Shown: positions 25,401 to 39,496 of the stretch, piece by piece
How positions within the stretch are numbered: the stretch's first letter is position 1
Layout of the letters: each line of letters opens with the position of its first letter
Source of the DNA: Chrysaora quinquecirrha
Taxonomy: Eukaryota > Cnidaria > Scyphozoa > Semaeostomeae > Pelagiidae
Assembly (NCBI GenBank): GCA_014526335.1
Contig: JACTAT010000035.1
Coordinates: 4,293,752 to 4,357,751, forward strand
DNA: 64,000 nt
Reading direction: 5' to 3'
Program-made: the position numbers and the translations under genes
Notes under the pieces: generated by a model
The model's database searches: none
What the model was told of the DNA's origin: nothing
The model's input: only the letters and a program-made list of their open reading frames with translations

Positions 25401-28400
25401 TCTTCTTCATTCAAATCAATACCGCTTCTCTTGCCATCATCATCATCATCATCTTCATCATCATCATTAGTCATACTTGAAGTTGGCTGGTCTTCGTCCT
25501 CCTCCTCTTTCTCTATTTCCTTCTCCAGTTGTTCTTTCTTTCCTTCCATATCGAAAAACAAAGATTTCGCCTTCTCAAGACCATTTTTGATCAACTTAAC
25601 ACCAGGGAATAGTTTATTCTTGATGACTTTCGCTATTGAATTAATAAAGCTTACATCCATACAAGTATTAGCGACAAACTCAACACGTTTCTGTCCAAAG
25701 AATGTCGCATTGACTTTGATACCAAAGCAAGATGTTGAGGCTTTCTCAGTGTTGTATTGAAACAAAGATGGTGAATATTGACTAGGCCATTAACCGTGTA
25801 GTTACCAATGGCTTTTCCGATTTCAATACCTACATCTACTGCTTCTCTTATGGCATTTAGTCCCTTTTCTGCAAAGTCTACCAATACTCGTGATTTTTCA
25901 ACAAAACTTTGGGCGAATTTCAAGGCCTTCTTTACTCCGTTCAGTAAACCAAGCATTACCTAGAAAAAACGACATCAGTTGTTCTTCAAAAACAACAGTT
26001 ATCTTGATATTTACCATGAATTTTCCCAATCGATTTATAAAATTCGGAAGATTAGTAAAAGTTATCCAGTTAGTATTAACAAAGAATCAGAAAAATATGC
26101 GTTTGGAAATTAGAGTAGTTGCCTGAGCACCGGCCTGTGCACTCATGCTTGCAATGAGATATACCTAGCTATTGGCGCCCTGATGTACGGAGTGATTCGA
26201 CGTTTGTCGGTGGTGGAATGTCAAATTACCTTCATTCTTATTGTCTTTCATACCGAGTACTAAAGGGAAGGCAACTAAGTGCAATTCTTAAGCTTTTCTT
26301 GCACAATCTAACAGCAAGCTTAAGCAAGCTAAACTTTATATTCCTACAGGATTAAATGACAAACTGACTTGATTTGGTGTTAAGAAAGTTAGTGACTTTC
26401 TTCTAACCTTTATAGTGTGTTTGATCAAACTGGAAATCAGACCCATAGGGAAGCATATCAGACTCGTTCATAACCTGGTCATTCTCTTACTGAAGTTATG
26501 TTATCACAGTTTGGTCTGAAGCAAGCAGGCAAGCAAGCAAGAACATCTAATAAACATATCTGATGTGGACGGGCGGCTTGTCCCCCTAGAGTGTTGTTTT
26601 TATAAGAATACTCTTAATACTTATTTTCCGAACTGGGAAGAATGGACAGCTGAGTTGACGGTTGTAGGATTGTGGAAAGTGGTTCCTACGAGATTCAAAC
26701 CAACGACATTGCCGTCGTTAGACAAGTGCATTAACTCTTCCACACCATCATATGCTGTTACAAAGAAGCACTCACCTCTATACCAGCTTGTTTTGTTACT
26801 CCTTTAACCTTTTTCACGACCTTGTTGCCTTTACATTTTGCGATGCATATAGCATCAGGGACTTTGTGTTTGCATTTATTCCATTTTGAGCAGCCCAGCC
26901 ATTTACCAAGAACTTTATTGCACTTTTTCTTCCAGTAGGCTCCACCAACACAGACTTAAAAAAGGCACAGTGTATAGGGTCAGTAAGGATATATAACATG
27001 TATTAAGTATAATACTGAATTGTATTGTATTGTGTTATATTGTATCGTACATTATTTAATATAAGTTTGACAGTAGTGACAAGAGCACTAATTAACACTA
27101 TCATAAAGCAAAACGTCATAGATTGCATCAAACTCATCATTTGTTACAGAATGAGCACGCGCATTTATTATTTAGACCACGTTTTATTCGGCTTTTAAAT
27201 TGTTTGTAGTTTTGGGCAGAATTAATTTCAGCTGGAAGGAGTTCCAAATTTTTGGCCAAATTGTCAGAATTAACTTTCTTGATATTCTGTTACCGTATTT
27301 TTTCTCGATTAAAAGCCAAGGGCGCTTATTTTAAAATCGGTCTCGAAGAGAAGCAATGATTTAAAATTTATGAATGAACTTTCATTCTGACAAAAAGTAA
27401 AGGGTTGTCAAGGATCAACCTGTGATATTTAGCTCATTCAAAGGGGGGGCGCTCATTCGAGGGAGGTCGCTTGTTCGAGGAGATAAGCTATGAGAATAGC
27501 TTGCAAAACCAGAAGATACTATCTGCTGGCAGTACATTGCTAATTTTAAAACACAGCCAGGAAATTTCCAACCCATGCCTGCATGACTATGCAACACTCC
27601 TTGAAGATAATATTTTCCATGTTTGAATGAATTTATTACTAACCTTCGCCACATTTATCCAAACATGGATCATCAAGATCTTCCTTTATTTCTTGTACTT
27701 TCTTGCATGCTTCTCTGATTTCATTCTCATGCTCTTTGACTTTATCTTCCCATTTGACTAATTTTGCTCTTGCACGATCATGAAGACTTGTAGAGTTTTC
27801 AACTTTCTTTTCTGCAGTTTTCACAGCTTTATTTGCTTTGTCTGCAACATCTTCTAAGTTACTTCCAACTTTGTCTTGAATGTTCCCAATCGGGGTTGAA
27901 ATGCATGTTGACACCTAGACATGATAACGAAAACTAAATAAACTCATTTTTTTTTAAAAGAAATGCGACTATAAGAAACTATATATGCCTTTTTCTGAAA
28001 AATCAAAAACTCTTCTTTCTGTACGAAGAAGTAAGAAAAAAATTAAGAAATTATTACCGCTTTTAAATTGAGCATTCTATTTTACCGATGTGCCTTGTGT
28101 AATGTTTACATAAAAAATTCCCAAACAACTATTATACTTAGGGCCAATTCCGGACAATGTCCATATTTTGATTGCTAATAACATGATACTTTATATTGAA
28201 ACCATATTTGACGAAATTTTCGCTATTTCGATTCTTAAGTTAAGAAACTCTGCAAGAAACTTTTACTATACCAATTGTGCTCAAAGTTAAGAAACTTTAC
28301 TATATGGCTCAGAGCTTAGTTTCGTATAAAAAATGAGTGTATGGCGAAAACCAAAGAAAGTATTGTTTCCGTGGCTTTTGCCTTCGCACGCAAATCCTCC

Positions 28401-31400
28401 ATCAGTTAAGCTATGGTCGCACTCGTACCATTCGCTCAGATTGCCTACCCTATCTGTAAAGGTAGATAGAGCATTGTCTACAAAGCCAAAGGTAACAGAA
28501 TCGAGATCCGCCTGCTCTTATCGATCTCAATTACCCCATCAATCAAATTTTCACCAAACACTGATTTTCAGTAAAAAGTATTTGAATGTATACTCCAGTA
28601 ACTATTGATAACACAAAACACAGAAAGTGATATCACAATGCAAGAAAATCCAAATCAAAACGAAACTATGAACAGTAGTAAAGAGACATATATATCACTT
28701 ATGAGCTTCAATAAGAGCGAAACGCGTCTGCCATTGGAGAATTGGGCGGCTGGTGAAATTTTTCATTTAAGGCCGACAACAAATTTGTGCTCATGTATTA
28801 TGAGCCTTACTGCATGAGTATCGGCACCGTAGGCAAGCAACCAAATGTACATACCTACAAACCAACTTACCACAAAATCAGCCTCCTCTAGCTTCTTATA
28901 GCCAGCTTGAACAGTAAGATTTGCAGCAATCAAATTGAAGAGATTTCCATAAGTATGAAACTTCATATAATCATCAGTTATTTCTATATTGACGTATGCA
29001 CTAATACCAAGCAATGTTGCATATGCTTGTAGCTTCACTTCTACTGCATCTACTGCAAGCCTTGCATGTAACTTAGGCCCATTTTCATCGTCCTTTTTGG
29101 TACGTTGAAGAGCAATTAGGCCATTGGCAATCTTGATAGGCGAAAAAGATACTTCAAGCAAAATTTCCTTTCTGAAGTTGATAACAATGTTACATCGTAA
29201 TTTGAATCCAAAAATGCTAATTAATCCTTTTAGAGCGAATCCAGGGTTGATTTTTGTCCCAATGTGATCAATGGATTTCCCTAAAATAAAATAAAACATA
29301 AATAGAACGACAATAACTATTACTATAATCAAGTCAGAACCATAAGTTGTCCAGGTAATAAGTAAGACAAGAGGCTTTCTCGTGTCTTCTAGCTAAATTA
29401 CTGGCATTTCTAATACTAAACTGTTGTTTCAACATTTGTATGAACTGAGAAGCCAGATGCTTTCCAGATCTCAGGGACTATATATACCTTTACCTGATAC
29501 AATGTACATAGAGTAGTGGTCTCCTGTTAAAAATTGGTAAATCGCTAAAATATCAAAAATACTTTGAACTCAACAAAGCCATGTATAACACTCGTGGAGA
29601 CCACTAAATCTATCCTATAAGCTGGCGAGAAAAACTCACAAATCTCCTAGTTTGAAGAATGCTGCGTCTGATAACTAATCTACAAACATTAACAAACATT
29701 TCAAATTTATTTGTTCAGAAATGTTTGATCGTTTGGCGAGGTCACAAAACATTGCTTGACAAGCAGTATTAGCCGGGCAGTGCTTTTGAAAAAACTTAAA
29801 ACTTTTTTGCTTCACACAAGCAAAAATGTTTGACGAGCAATGTTTTGTGACGTGACCAAACCGTAAAAAATTTTCTTGACATGCAAATTTCTAGTTTTAA
29901 ACACAATTCTTGAACGTTTGGCCAGGGCTAAAGAAATAATTGAAAATGTTGTATTTACCAGAAGGATTCATTGTGAAAGATGCGATGACACCTTCAGGAA
30001 AACCACTTTCAGCGAGAACCTTTGGTAATTTTAAATCGTAATCAAAAGCACGAGCAATCGATCCAGCATTGAGCTTATTGATATTTGTGTAGAAATAGTT
30101 TTTTACAGGGTTATTAGGACTGATACCAAGGTATGCTTGAGCCTTTATTTCTTTGCCACTCTCAATTTTTCCAAAATGAACTTCTCCTCCAATTTCTGAA
30201 AGTAAGAAGAATAATTGAATGAGTATTTGATCGTTTGGCTAGGGCTTTATACAATGTAAAACGTTACGATGGCTTTTAAAGTAGTTTTACAAACAAGCAA
30301 TCAAGTTCAAAAACGTTAAGCTAGGTTTTTATCGAAATTCCACACAGTCAGAACTAGTTGCCACCGGCTAATTGTCGATTTTGGGACTAATTAATTGCTA
30401 CTGACCTATTGAAATGGCAACTATTTGGGAACTAGTTCCTTTTAACGGCAAAAGTCCGCGCATAGTTCCACAAAGTTGGGCATATTCTACTTTTGTCATT
30501 AGTTGACAACTGATTCCTATCAGTCAAAGTCGACCTGAGCGCTCAATCGCGATCAGCTATATCCTATAGGTTGTGACTAGTTGTTGACATGTTGGCATAA
30601 GTCAGCAGTTACAAACTAGTTGGCGTTAGTTCTGTCGTATTAAGGTCGACATAAGCCTGAAGAGGACAATGGGTGTCACATCACAATACAATATGAAGGC
30701 ATGCAAAAACCGTCAAGAAGACCACCAAGTCAACGCAAACACGAATTGGCTCAAAAAGTTAAGCTTCCCACCACTTCTTTAGGAATCAAGTAGCAAGCTG
30801 CATGAATAGCTTACTTTTTTTTATTACATAGCTACAGGAAAGCTTCACAAACAATTCACAACGGTCATTGAACAACAATATGTATGAACGTCCAAAGTAT
30901 TTACTAACCTAAAATTGGGATTGGCACACCAGGCTGTATTCCAATAGAAAGCACCAAATTTCCAAATGCAAGATATTCCAGGCCAAATGGTTTCTTCCAT
31001 ATGTTTTCCATCGTCGCTTTTATCTCAACTTGTCCTGTTGGTCCGATTCCAAGTTTGCCTAGGTGAAATGAGATAGGAATATGTTCAAGAGAAATAAAGG
31101 AATTTTGATTAACAAACAAAAAAATTCACAGAGATGCGCTATGAACTGAAAAAGTCTAATTACGGCATTGATCCAACGATAAAACATTGTTTGTCAAGCA
31201 TTTGAGAGTTAATGTACAAGTAATACGAAGTTTCTTCAAAGCAATAATGATAGCTATGTTTGCTTGTCACAGACTGAAAATGTTTGACGAGCAATGTGTT
31301 GCCATTTGGCCCACCGCTGAAACATGTTGTTTCTTAACAGCAAATCTAAAATGCTTTACCGACAGTGTTTGAACGTTTGGCCAAAGCTTAAGAAAAAGAA

Positions 31401-34400
31401 CTACAAAAAAATTAAAGCGTCTAAAATACCTTTGAATGTGATCTTTGGTTCTGTCATTTTCAAAACGATTTCAAAATAAACAGAAGTTTCTTTGCCAACA
31501 CTAAGAACAAACTTGACATCATTAAGTTCTAGTGTTCCGTGAATTTTCATGTTTCCTTTGTAAGCAGCCTTTAATTCCAATCCAGTAGGCTCTATCTTTC
31601 CTTCTAGAGAAAACTTGGTGTCTTTATCAAGCAATGATTTGGCCTGATTGCAAAGAGCATCACCTTTGCAATCACTCGGCAATGTCAAAACAGTACTGAA
31701 TATAGCGCCTGAAACGAAAATTTTACTGTAAGGATTTATTATTCAAACTCAACTGTCAACCAGACTGGCTGAGAATGAACGCATTCCGCACAGGATCAAA
31801 TTATGTTTTCAAAACTTTGACATTGTCGCATTATCATCCTTAGCCCCTTTACCAACGTCCAAAGCTTGCAAACAGTTACGAAATTTCCCTCACGAAAATG
31901 CAATTTAGAAGACTTGTTGCATTCACCGTATGGCTACAAAGCAAGTAGCAACAAAACCAAACAATCAGGCAAGCCGCTTTGAATTTTAATGAAGGTTAAT
32001 GGTTCTGGCAGCCATAGCTGATGTGGAGCAAGAAGATGAGACTTTGGACATTATTCTAGAATTAATACCCCATTATTATATAGGTGCTAGCTAACTGACC
32101 TCAAAAGAATTATTAGCTGAATTCAATGTAGGCTTGAAGAAAGTGATCCTATTAACGAGACTCGAGTCCACGACATTTCCAACGAGAGCCGAACGCTTTG
32201 ACATCATGACAACTCCACAACACAATATAGACATTCTCTTTTATTCAAGATCATTCTCTTCCACCATTCCAACCTATTCTAATTCCTCTTCAGCTTTCAA
32301 AAGTTTCAGCTGTATCAATCTAATTTGCCCGTTGGTCATAAAAGTTAGTAACTGAAAAAATTTAAATTCCATACCTTTCTTGATACTTGTCTTCTTCAAC
32401 TCTGGTAACGTAAATGCAATATCCTTATTCTTACCAGCATCCACGTTTGACACTGTTAGGCCTAGAGATTAAAAAAACAGTTATCATTATTGATCATGCT
32501 ACATACAAATAATACTAATTAATCAAGCAGACCTAATAATTTCAGGACACCTAACTTTATGTGTATCTTATGACGACAGGAATATGGCCCTTACTTTGAA
32601 CAGCTTCAGAAACTGCTGAAGGCTTACTGCTTATCAACTTCATCTACTGAATACATCCCCAGACATAACCAACGTTATTTTACTCAAACTTCAAAAAAAT
32701 TGTAGTAAAATACAACATACCGTTGATTAATTACGAAATTCAGCTTACTAAACAACAATGTACTGTTTAAGGGAATTGAAATTTCATTTTCACCAGCAAA
32801 GTAACAATGAAAAGAAGATGTGAAAATTGCCTTCAATCACAAGGTATTCCGATGACTTTGGCAGTTATTACGCTTCTTTCAACAATTACTTACAAAATTG
32901 TTGGACCCCTACCTTTTCACATGTTTTCCTCGCATCTCCCCCCTTCCCCTATATCAATGCTGAATTGTATATCAAATGAACTGTATAGTCAAGCATCATC
33001 AGCATACACAGTGACATCAGACTCAACATTGACAAGGGGAGAGGTGAGGTAAAAAAATAGATTTTCTATACAGGAGTTCAACAATTTTGTAAGAGATTTT
33101 AGTGATATCCTACCAGTCACAGGAACGTAGGAACAAGATTGGGGGGGTAAATTTTTGACAAAATATTAGAAACAATAAACCATCATTCTAACAATACATG
33201 AAACAATAGGATTCAAAAACTATTTGGAGATCCACTAGCCTGCTACGGCCTCGAGTCACATCTTTGCTGCTTTTCAGTATAATTGGAAACAATAGCGGAA
33301 AAAACATCTCCAGTATCTCCAAAGATGTTTCCGCTATCACTCGGAATTTTTTACTTTTAAACAACTCAAAGACCATTCTTAAGGATTTAAGTATGAATAA
33401 AGCTAATTCATATTTGTCTTACCAACATCAACTTCTGTCAGCCAGCTACTTTTAAGTTTCTTCTTGAACAATTTCTTAACTATTTCATCCAATCGTATTT
33501 TTGCAAGCGATATACCAAGTGCCATGCTCTTCTTTTCGTCTCCAAAAATAAACCCTTCAAGTTTTGCACCTTCCCAGTCGAAAAGAACAGGATTCCCAGA
33601 GACTCTAAAAATACGAGATAAAGTTCTGATAAAAATCTTACAATTACTGCTCTGTGAATTATGTAATGCTCTTAAAAGTCAAACGCTATTACCATTGGAT
33701 TTCATTTCACAATTTTTCAGGGCATACTTTCGCGTCCCAATACTCATAATTCGGTCTTCGAATGGGGTATGATTAGGATTTGGAAGTTTAGCAAGAAATA
33801 GAAGAAACAAAAGAACTACAATTACACTTAACATTGCAAATTTTCAACCACGCAAGCAGCCAACTTATCTTCATCGACGTGTTAGGCTGATTCACAAATC
33901 AATCTTATAGTGATTACAATCGTCTAAATCAAGGACTATTTCTTGCTCCCAAAGTCGAAAGTTGAAGACATACCTTTCTCCTTCTTTAATGCAATATATT
34001 GCAGATAAAGTAACATTTCTTCTGGTCATAATGATACAAAACCTTTCGCAAAGTGGATCTTAATAAGAGGACAGGAAAGGGGGTAGCTTCACAGCAACAA
34101 ACAGAGAAGAAAATATATCGTAGATCAGGCAAACAAGAAGATACAAGAAAAAACTACGACGGAACTACGAAAAAATCTAAAAAAAGCAAGAGAATACCAT
34201 CTTTTCTAATTTCATTTCATTTGGCTACAAATGGCTAAAGAACTACATGAATGTATCAGTGCCAGTTACTTGCCAAAGGTTAGCAGCATAATAACATTAA
34301 AAATTGGTAAAGAAGAAGCCACAAATATTTAAGCAGCAATAGCAATAGCTTTTTTGCGAATGCCATTGCATATATTTCCATACCTGAGGGACAGTTTGTC

Positions 34401-36173
34401 TCCAATAGCACCTTCAACCTTCAAATCTCTGATACCAAAGTTAAAGAACTTCATATCTTCCAGGCTTTTCGATGGAAACAGCTTAGCTCCGAATTTCTTC
34501 AGCAATCCTTGAGTTGTCATAGATTTGATGGTGGCTGAAAACACGTAGCTTTTCTTTCCTTTCTTCTCCACAAAAACCTTCAACGAAGCATCGCCAATCG
34601 CCTGCTCAGCCGATATTTTAAATTCCCAAGGAGCATCTGGTGTTTTGTCGTGCTTCAGATCAAATGCTGCGTTTGTAATGTTCACCAAATCATTTCCAAT
34701 GACAATGGGATCCGGAGCAACGACAGACAAATCAACGCTACCTGTTTTTACGTCAACGGTAAACCGTTTTATATCGACTTTAGGTGGACCGTTTTTAAAA
34801 ACGCTTTTCGGTAGCATCTTCGGTATTGCAGGTGTCAAAGCTATGAGTATATTAAGCAAGTTTGATTTGAAGTCATCAGGAAACTTGAACTCAATGCCTG
34901 AGCTTGAGAAGAATATTGTAACATAGATTTTTTCAGGTACTTTTTCAACCATGTGTTTATTAACACTTCTCATCAGTTCATGAATTGGCATTTCGACTTT
35001 GATTTTCGCTCCTTTGCAAATGGTCTTTCCATTACTTATAAACTTCATCAAGGCTTTATTCGCCTCATTATCACGAACAGTATCAATAGTTTCAGTAGCA
35101 AGCTCCAGTACGAAATTCATAGCGACATCTTTATCAATGGTAACTTTGAAAGATCTTTTCCAATAATAACTGTGATAATTTCCGTCGGAGAAAGCCCCTC
35201 AAAATTACATACTACTGCTACAGATGTTTTACCATCCGCAGGTTTCTGAACAATTAGGAAAAGTTCTGCTTTATCCATGACACTCAAGTCTCTAACTTTT
35301 CCCTGCAGAACGAACTCAAAAACCCATCTTTATCACGCATTCCTGTAATCTTAGGCTTGTCTATCGCCGCATTAGTTAGTGACTCTATTTTCTTTGAAGA
35401 GCTTACCTCCGATATATCCTTTTTGGTAAACAACTTGGCAAAAGATGACAGAGAAACTTGATCTCCTTCGGCGAAAACTTAAATTCGTCACTTTTCTTCG
35501 CTTTATTCGCAGACAGTTTCAGTGTTTGCGCTCCGACGGTTAAAACACCGTTGATTTTGATACCAAATGATGATATATCAAATCCAGATGCCTTGAAATT
35601 GAATGCCAGAGTGAGCTTGCCTTGGGACACTTTGATTTTGTTTGGTATGACATCAAATGGTTCATTTGCAGTTGCAGTGAATTCAATTTCGCCTTTACAT
35701 TTATCCAGTTTGAATTTCTCAATCTTGAATATCCCAGGAATTACTATACCGTCACTGATTTTCTTTATGTCTAATGAAGGGAAGAAACGTTTGACGATTT
35801 GGCTGAGTGATAGGCCAGACTTGCATGATTCAGCGATAGGAGCGAATGATATGATGCAGCCATCTTGTGAGACGCTGATTTCACATCCAGATACTTTGTA
35901 TTTTGTTACTCCTTGGTCTGATGTTGTGAGAATGCTGAGGTCTGGAAGATCTACAACTGATAAAGTTCAGCACTCGTTAATTAGAACCATCCTTATCTAA
36001 GCAGAATTTGAGAGATGTTAGTTATTTATTATTACTATGTTAGTTATTTAGTGTTATTTAATTAGTTATTTAATTAGTTAGTTTGTCAGCTCGTTAGTTG
36101 GTTGGTTGATAGTTGCTTAGTTGGTTTAGTCATTTACTTACTTAGCTAGTTGGTTAGATAGCTGGATACCTAC

Positions 36174-36207
<34 letters not shown>

Positions 36208-36279
36208 GGTTAGTTCGTTAGATAGTTCTTTAGATGGCTAGTAATTTAGTTAGGTAGTTGGTTAGTTAGTGAGTGAGTA

Positions 36280-36327
<48 letters not shown>

Positions 36328-36874
36328 GCTTAGTTAGTTAGTTATGTAAGATATTCAGTTAGTTAGTTGTTGATTAATTATTTAGTTAGTTCATTAGTTG
36401 GTTAGTGACTTAGTCAGTTTGTTTGTTAATTAATTAGATAGTTGATTAGTAAGTTATATAGTTTGTTGGTTAGTTAGTCAGTCTGTTAATTAGTTGGTTA
36501 GTTAGTTAGTTAGTTATTTAGTTTATTGGTAAGTTAGTTATATAGTTGATTAGTAATTTGGTTTTGAGGAGTTAGTTAGTTATGCTGTGCAGTGATTGGT
36601 TCAACGACACTTTTGAACTTCTCTCTAAGTTTTTGGGTTTCAAACGACCAATCAAAGTCAAGCTTAAAAAGTAAACGGGATTTAATTGGCATCACGGTAT
36701 TTTAGTGCTATTATTAAATATAATCGGTCTCTGTGTTCTTTCCGGTTTCATAGGCATGTCATGGAAAAAAATGAAAATGAAAATATTCAGCTTACCACTG
36801 CCTTTTCCAGCATTTACTGCAAACTGGTAGCATAAAACAAAAATGAACATTCGAACGAAAGCATTGCATGTCAT
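22403..36874 (-). CDS. Large secreted multi-module protein, family not recognised
   Basis: Fifteen exons join in phase: 36796-36874, 34384-35956, 33423-33604, 32375-32461, 31430-31708, 30909-31058, 29959-30195, 28871-29280, 27644-27914, 26776-26954, 25195-25959, 24368-24409, 24145-24336, 23277-23344 and 22403-22665. The product is about 1590 residues. Exon 1 encodes a signal peptide (MTCNAFVRMFIFVLCYQFAV then NAGKG). The next ~1000 residues are beta-rich, with alternating hydrophobic strands and repeated modules on phase-1 exons. Then come a Lys/Glu coiled-coil exon, a Cys-rich exon (VCVGGAYWKKKCNKVLGKW), an Asp/Glu-rich run in exon 11 and a C-terminal coiled coil. No transmembrane helix is seen, so secretion is inferred. 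Five single-base deficits break the frame: three in exon 2, one in exon 11, one in exon 14. Exon phases only close when each counts as one missing base. The stop may instead be preceded by a further splice at GAG/GTGAGT. Confidence 0.82.
22751..22995. mobile_element. MITE, TAAGGCCC family
   Basis: Begins taaggccctggtcaaacgatcaatcattg and carries many internal caaacatt and aatgttt words, some in opposite orientation. The right end is eroded. Located in the intron before the last exon of the large secreted-protein gene. Confidence 0.65.
23455..24025. repeat. (GGATA)n pentanucleotide repeat
   Basis: Long runs of ggata with drift to ggaca, gaata and ggaaa units. It lies in the intron between exons 13 and 14 of the large secreted-protein gene. 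The long minus-strand frame 23695-24039 is translated repeat. Confidence 0.95.
26600..26755 (-). mobile_element. tRNA-like SINE fragment
   Basis: On the minus strand, gtgtggaagagttaatgcac resembles an A-box region and ggtttgaatctcgtagg carries a B-box at tRNA spacing. It lies next to an exon of the large secreted-protein gene and contributes a spurious plus-strand frame. Confidence 0.45.
29690..29935. mobile_element. MITE, TAAGGCCC family
   Basis: Ends ttgaacgtttggccagggcta, the inverse of the family's left end, and contains the same aaacattgcttgacaagca and gagcaatgttttgtgacgtg words. Intronic. Confidence 0.65.
31165..31392. mobile_element. MITE, TAAGGCCC family
   Basis: Starts gatccaacgataaaacattg and ends gtttgaacgtttggccaaagctta, with the same internal caatgtgttg and aaatgtttgacgagc words. 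It lies in the intron between the exons at 31430 and 30909. Confidence 0.65.
36000..36580. repeat. (GTTA)n tetranucleotide repeat, degenerate
   Basis: Long runs of gttagttagtta with frequent changes to gttg, gtta and atta. It occupies intron 1 of the large secreted-protein gene. It is not a TTAGGG telomere repeat. Confidence 0.95.
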
Positions 36875-37099
36875 ATTGGTGTTGTTTCAACTGCTCTATT
36901 ATTACACCTGAAACAAAAAACAGAATAAGGTTAACTCTCAGGTACAAGTCTTTTACACTCGAAGGCCTTTTGAAATTAAAAGGGGCTATAAAACTGTCCT
37001 ACCAGCCCTTACATTTGCCTCTTCACACAGAGCAAAAATTATTCGCGATGTGGTCAAACCGTTAAACATGTTGTTCCGCAAGCGTATTTCAATGTTTTA

Positions 37100-39300
37100 A
37101 AGACCGTTGACTTAACGAAGGCGGACACAGTTTTAGCATGTCTGTTGCAGCTTTCGGACTTTATTCTTCGGGGAAAAGGTGGTGCTTCTTCACAGAAATA
37201 GAAAACATCTAGTCTGTCTCATAGAGCTGGATGACTTTTCGAAGGCTTCAAAACCTTGCATTTCGAATGGTGTGTTTTGCAACATGTCAATTTCAATGTT
37301 CATTCTTTGGGCTATTGGCTTTTCCATCAACAAAGTCTGCAATTTCAGAATCAATACGATTATGAAAGCCAAAACAAATGCACCCTCGGATGTGTTTGAT
37401 AGCAGTGAAAGCAGTCCGATAGTCAGCTAAAACTAACAGAGATAGCTAGATAGTTACATTATAGGTAGCTATTATAAGACTAATATCATACCTTGTACAT
37501 TTCTTGCAGATTTTACTTTGTTTCTTTGAAGTGTTTCTTTGTTTTTCTATGCAGCTGTTGCAAAAGAGCGTTGTCAAGTTCAAAAAACTTCACATTCAAT
37601 ACGAAATAAAAGATGTCTAAATCAGGTATTAGGTCACTGGTTTAGCTCGCAAATATTTACAGCAAAGATCAAAGCGAGTTACCAGACAATTTAAAGAAGC
37701 AGACGGGTCAGTGATCATCAGCCTCTTTGTGAAGAAACAGTATCGTGCAAGAGGAAAGGGGAAGAAATATGAGCAGTAAATGTATTCTTATGTATTGTTA
37801 GATGTCCTACTAAATAGGTTGTTTTCATCCAGCTGAAACAGCGCAGCTTTGCTTTCATACGTCCATGAGAAGGCTGTTCTTCTGCGGGTTTCAACCTGAG
37901 TGTAGCAAACATGTTTTATCGGTGCATTCTTCTCAACAGTGGCAACATTTATTTTGCAAAAAATAAGCAGGCAACATTTGATAACTGGCTTTTCGTTTTT
38001 GATTTAAAATTCTAAGAAATTTCGAATAATTTGTAGTTTCCAGAGAGTAGGTAAGGGCTTTACCAAACCAGCTATATTTTCTTTATTTATAGTATCACAT
38101 CAAGTATCTATATTTTCGTAGATTTAGATGAGAAATCGCTGAAAATTCTTCGTTGTCTTCAAAGCAATAAGTAAATAGTTAACTTACCTTCTTCATAAAT
38201 CGACTCAGTCTGAATGAGCTTTTATTTCCCTGTCAAATTTACATCAAATCGTTCTTCAGAGTTAATTTTTAGCTGCTCAAATTGTAATAGAATCAGATAA
38301 AGTCAAAAAAATGCTTTATGAGATACAAAGACTGACACCGAATGCATCAATTGTGCATGGCCCCTACTTAGTTGCTTATAAGGCTTATAAAGCAAAAGCT
38401 CTTTAGATAGAACATTGTTATTTAGAGACTAGCAGGCAAGGCGCCCTCAGCTCATAGCTGCTTTGTCCCTGGCCTTGTTGCTAAGTAGAAGCACTTGATA
38501 CGAATATTGTTATTGCTTGGTTTCGACATTTCACAGGTCACAGCAACCTCCAGCATGCTGCAGACATGTCCATCTAAAAGTTCTAGCACCTCAGAAACAT
38601 GTTACCCTTCGGGCATACATTTTCTTTGCCGTATAGTAAATGACCCGGCTCTGTAATGCCTTTGCAGCAATAAATCCAACATACTTAATGCACTAACACC
38701 TGTTTGGAACCAGGCTTTAATCGAAACATTCAAACCCCTTTTTTGTTTACTCCAGATTCAAACGCGACACGCTTTGGAGGGACGTTCAGTTACTGCCACT
38801 CAAAAGTCTCTTTAGTGAAGCATAACTAAATAAGTTCAGGCAGAAGGGAGGAGTTGCTTCTTTAGTTGAGCCATCATGCACTTAATACTGCTATTACTTC
38901 CTTAAATATTGTCGCTATATATCTATAACCCCTTCACAATTACACTTCAACACTTGCCTGCATTCAAACTTATCTAAACTATGCCTTACAAACGTAGAAA
39001 GTTTGGCTTAATTTTGAAAATATTGCATGCAGCTTCAACAGATCACTTTTCAATGAATTCAAAGATTTCACCAAATAACAAACAAAAATAAAACAGCATT
39101 CATGAAACAAACAATTGATGGTCGTGTCAGGTCATTCTTAAGGGGGGTTGACAAAACAAAGCTAAATTTTTTGGACATTACCTGCACCAAATAGGAGATT
39201 CTTGGAACAATTTCCCATGCTTGTAAGAACAACAGCTCAACATTTGATGAAACAAAATGATTTTCGATTCCAATCTCAATAAAACGTTATACAACTATAG
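37100..39300. other. Gene-free intergenic stretch
   Basis: This lies upstream of the large secreted-protein gene and downstream of the p24 gene. Short ATG frames at 37718-37912 and 37179-37430 lack splice sites and protein-like features. No clear repeat family was identified beyond a MITE scrap near 37030-37100. Confidence 0.45.
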
Positions 39301-39305
39301 CTCTG

Positions 39306-39311
39306 TTTATT
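39306..39311 (-). terminator. Candidate polyadenylation signal of the p24 gene
   Basis: AATAAA on the minus strand about 186 bp after the p24 stop codon. Confidence 0.4.
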
Positions 39312-39496
39312 TAAATTGATTTAACGAATGCTGAAGTGCAAATCTTCTTCTTAAGATAATTAAACGGATAAAATCAAAACTTAAATTATATTCGATGAAA
39401 ATATTGATATTCTTATATCTTTGATTGTTTTAGAAAGTTATCAAAACATAATACCAAAAAGTAGCAATATCTAAAGTATAATAAACAGTGTTACGG

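Noticed and set aside
25338..25760. 140-codon plus-strand ORF
   Set aside because: Exact antisense of exon 11 of the large secreted-protein gene; its Ser run mirrors the Asp run.
36000..36580. Telomere-like repeat
   Set aside because: The unit is GTTA with heavy drift, not TTAGGG or another known telomere unit, and it lies in an intron.
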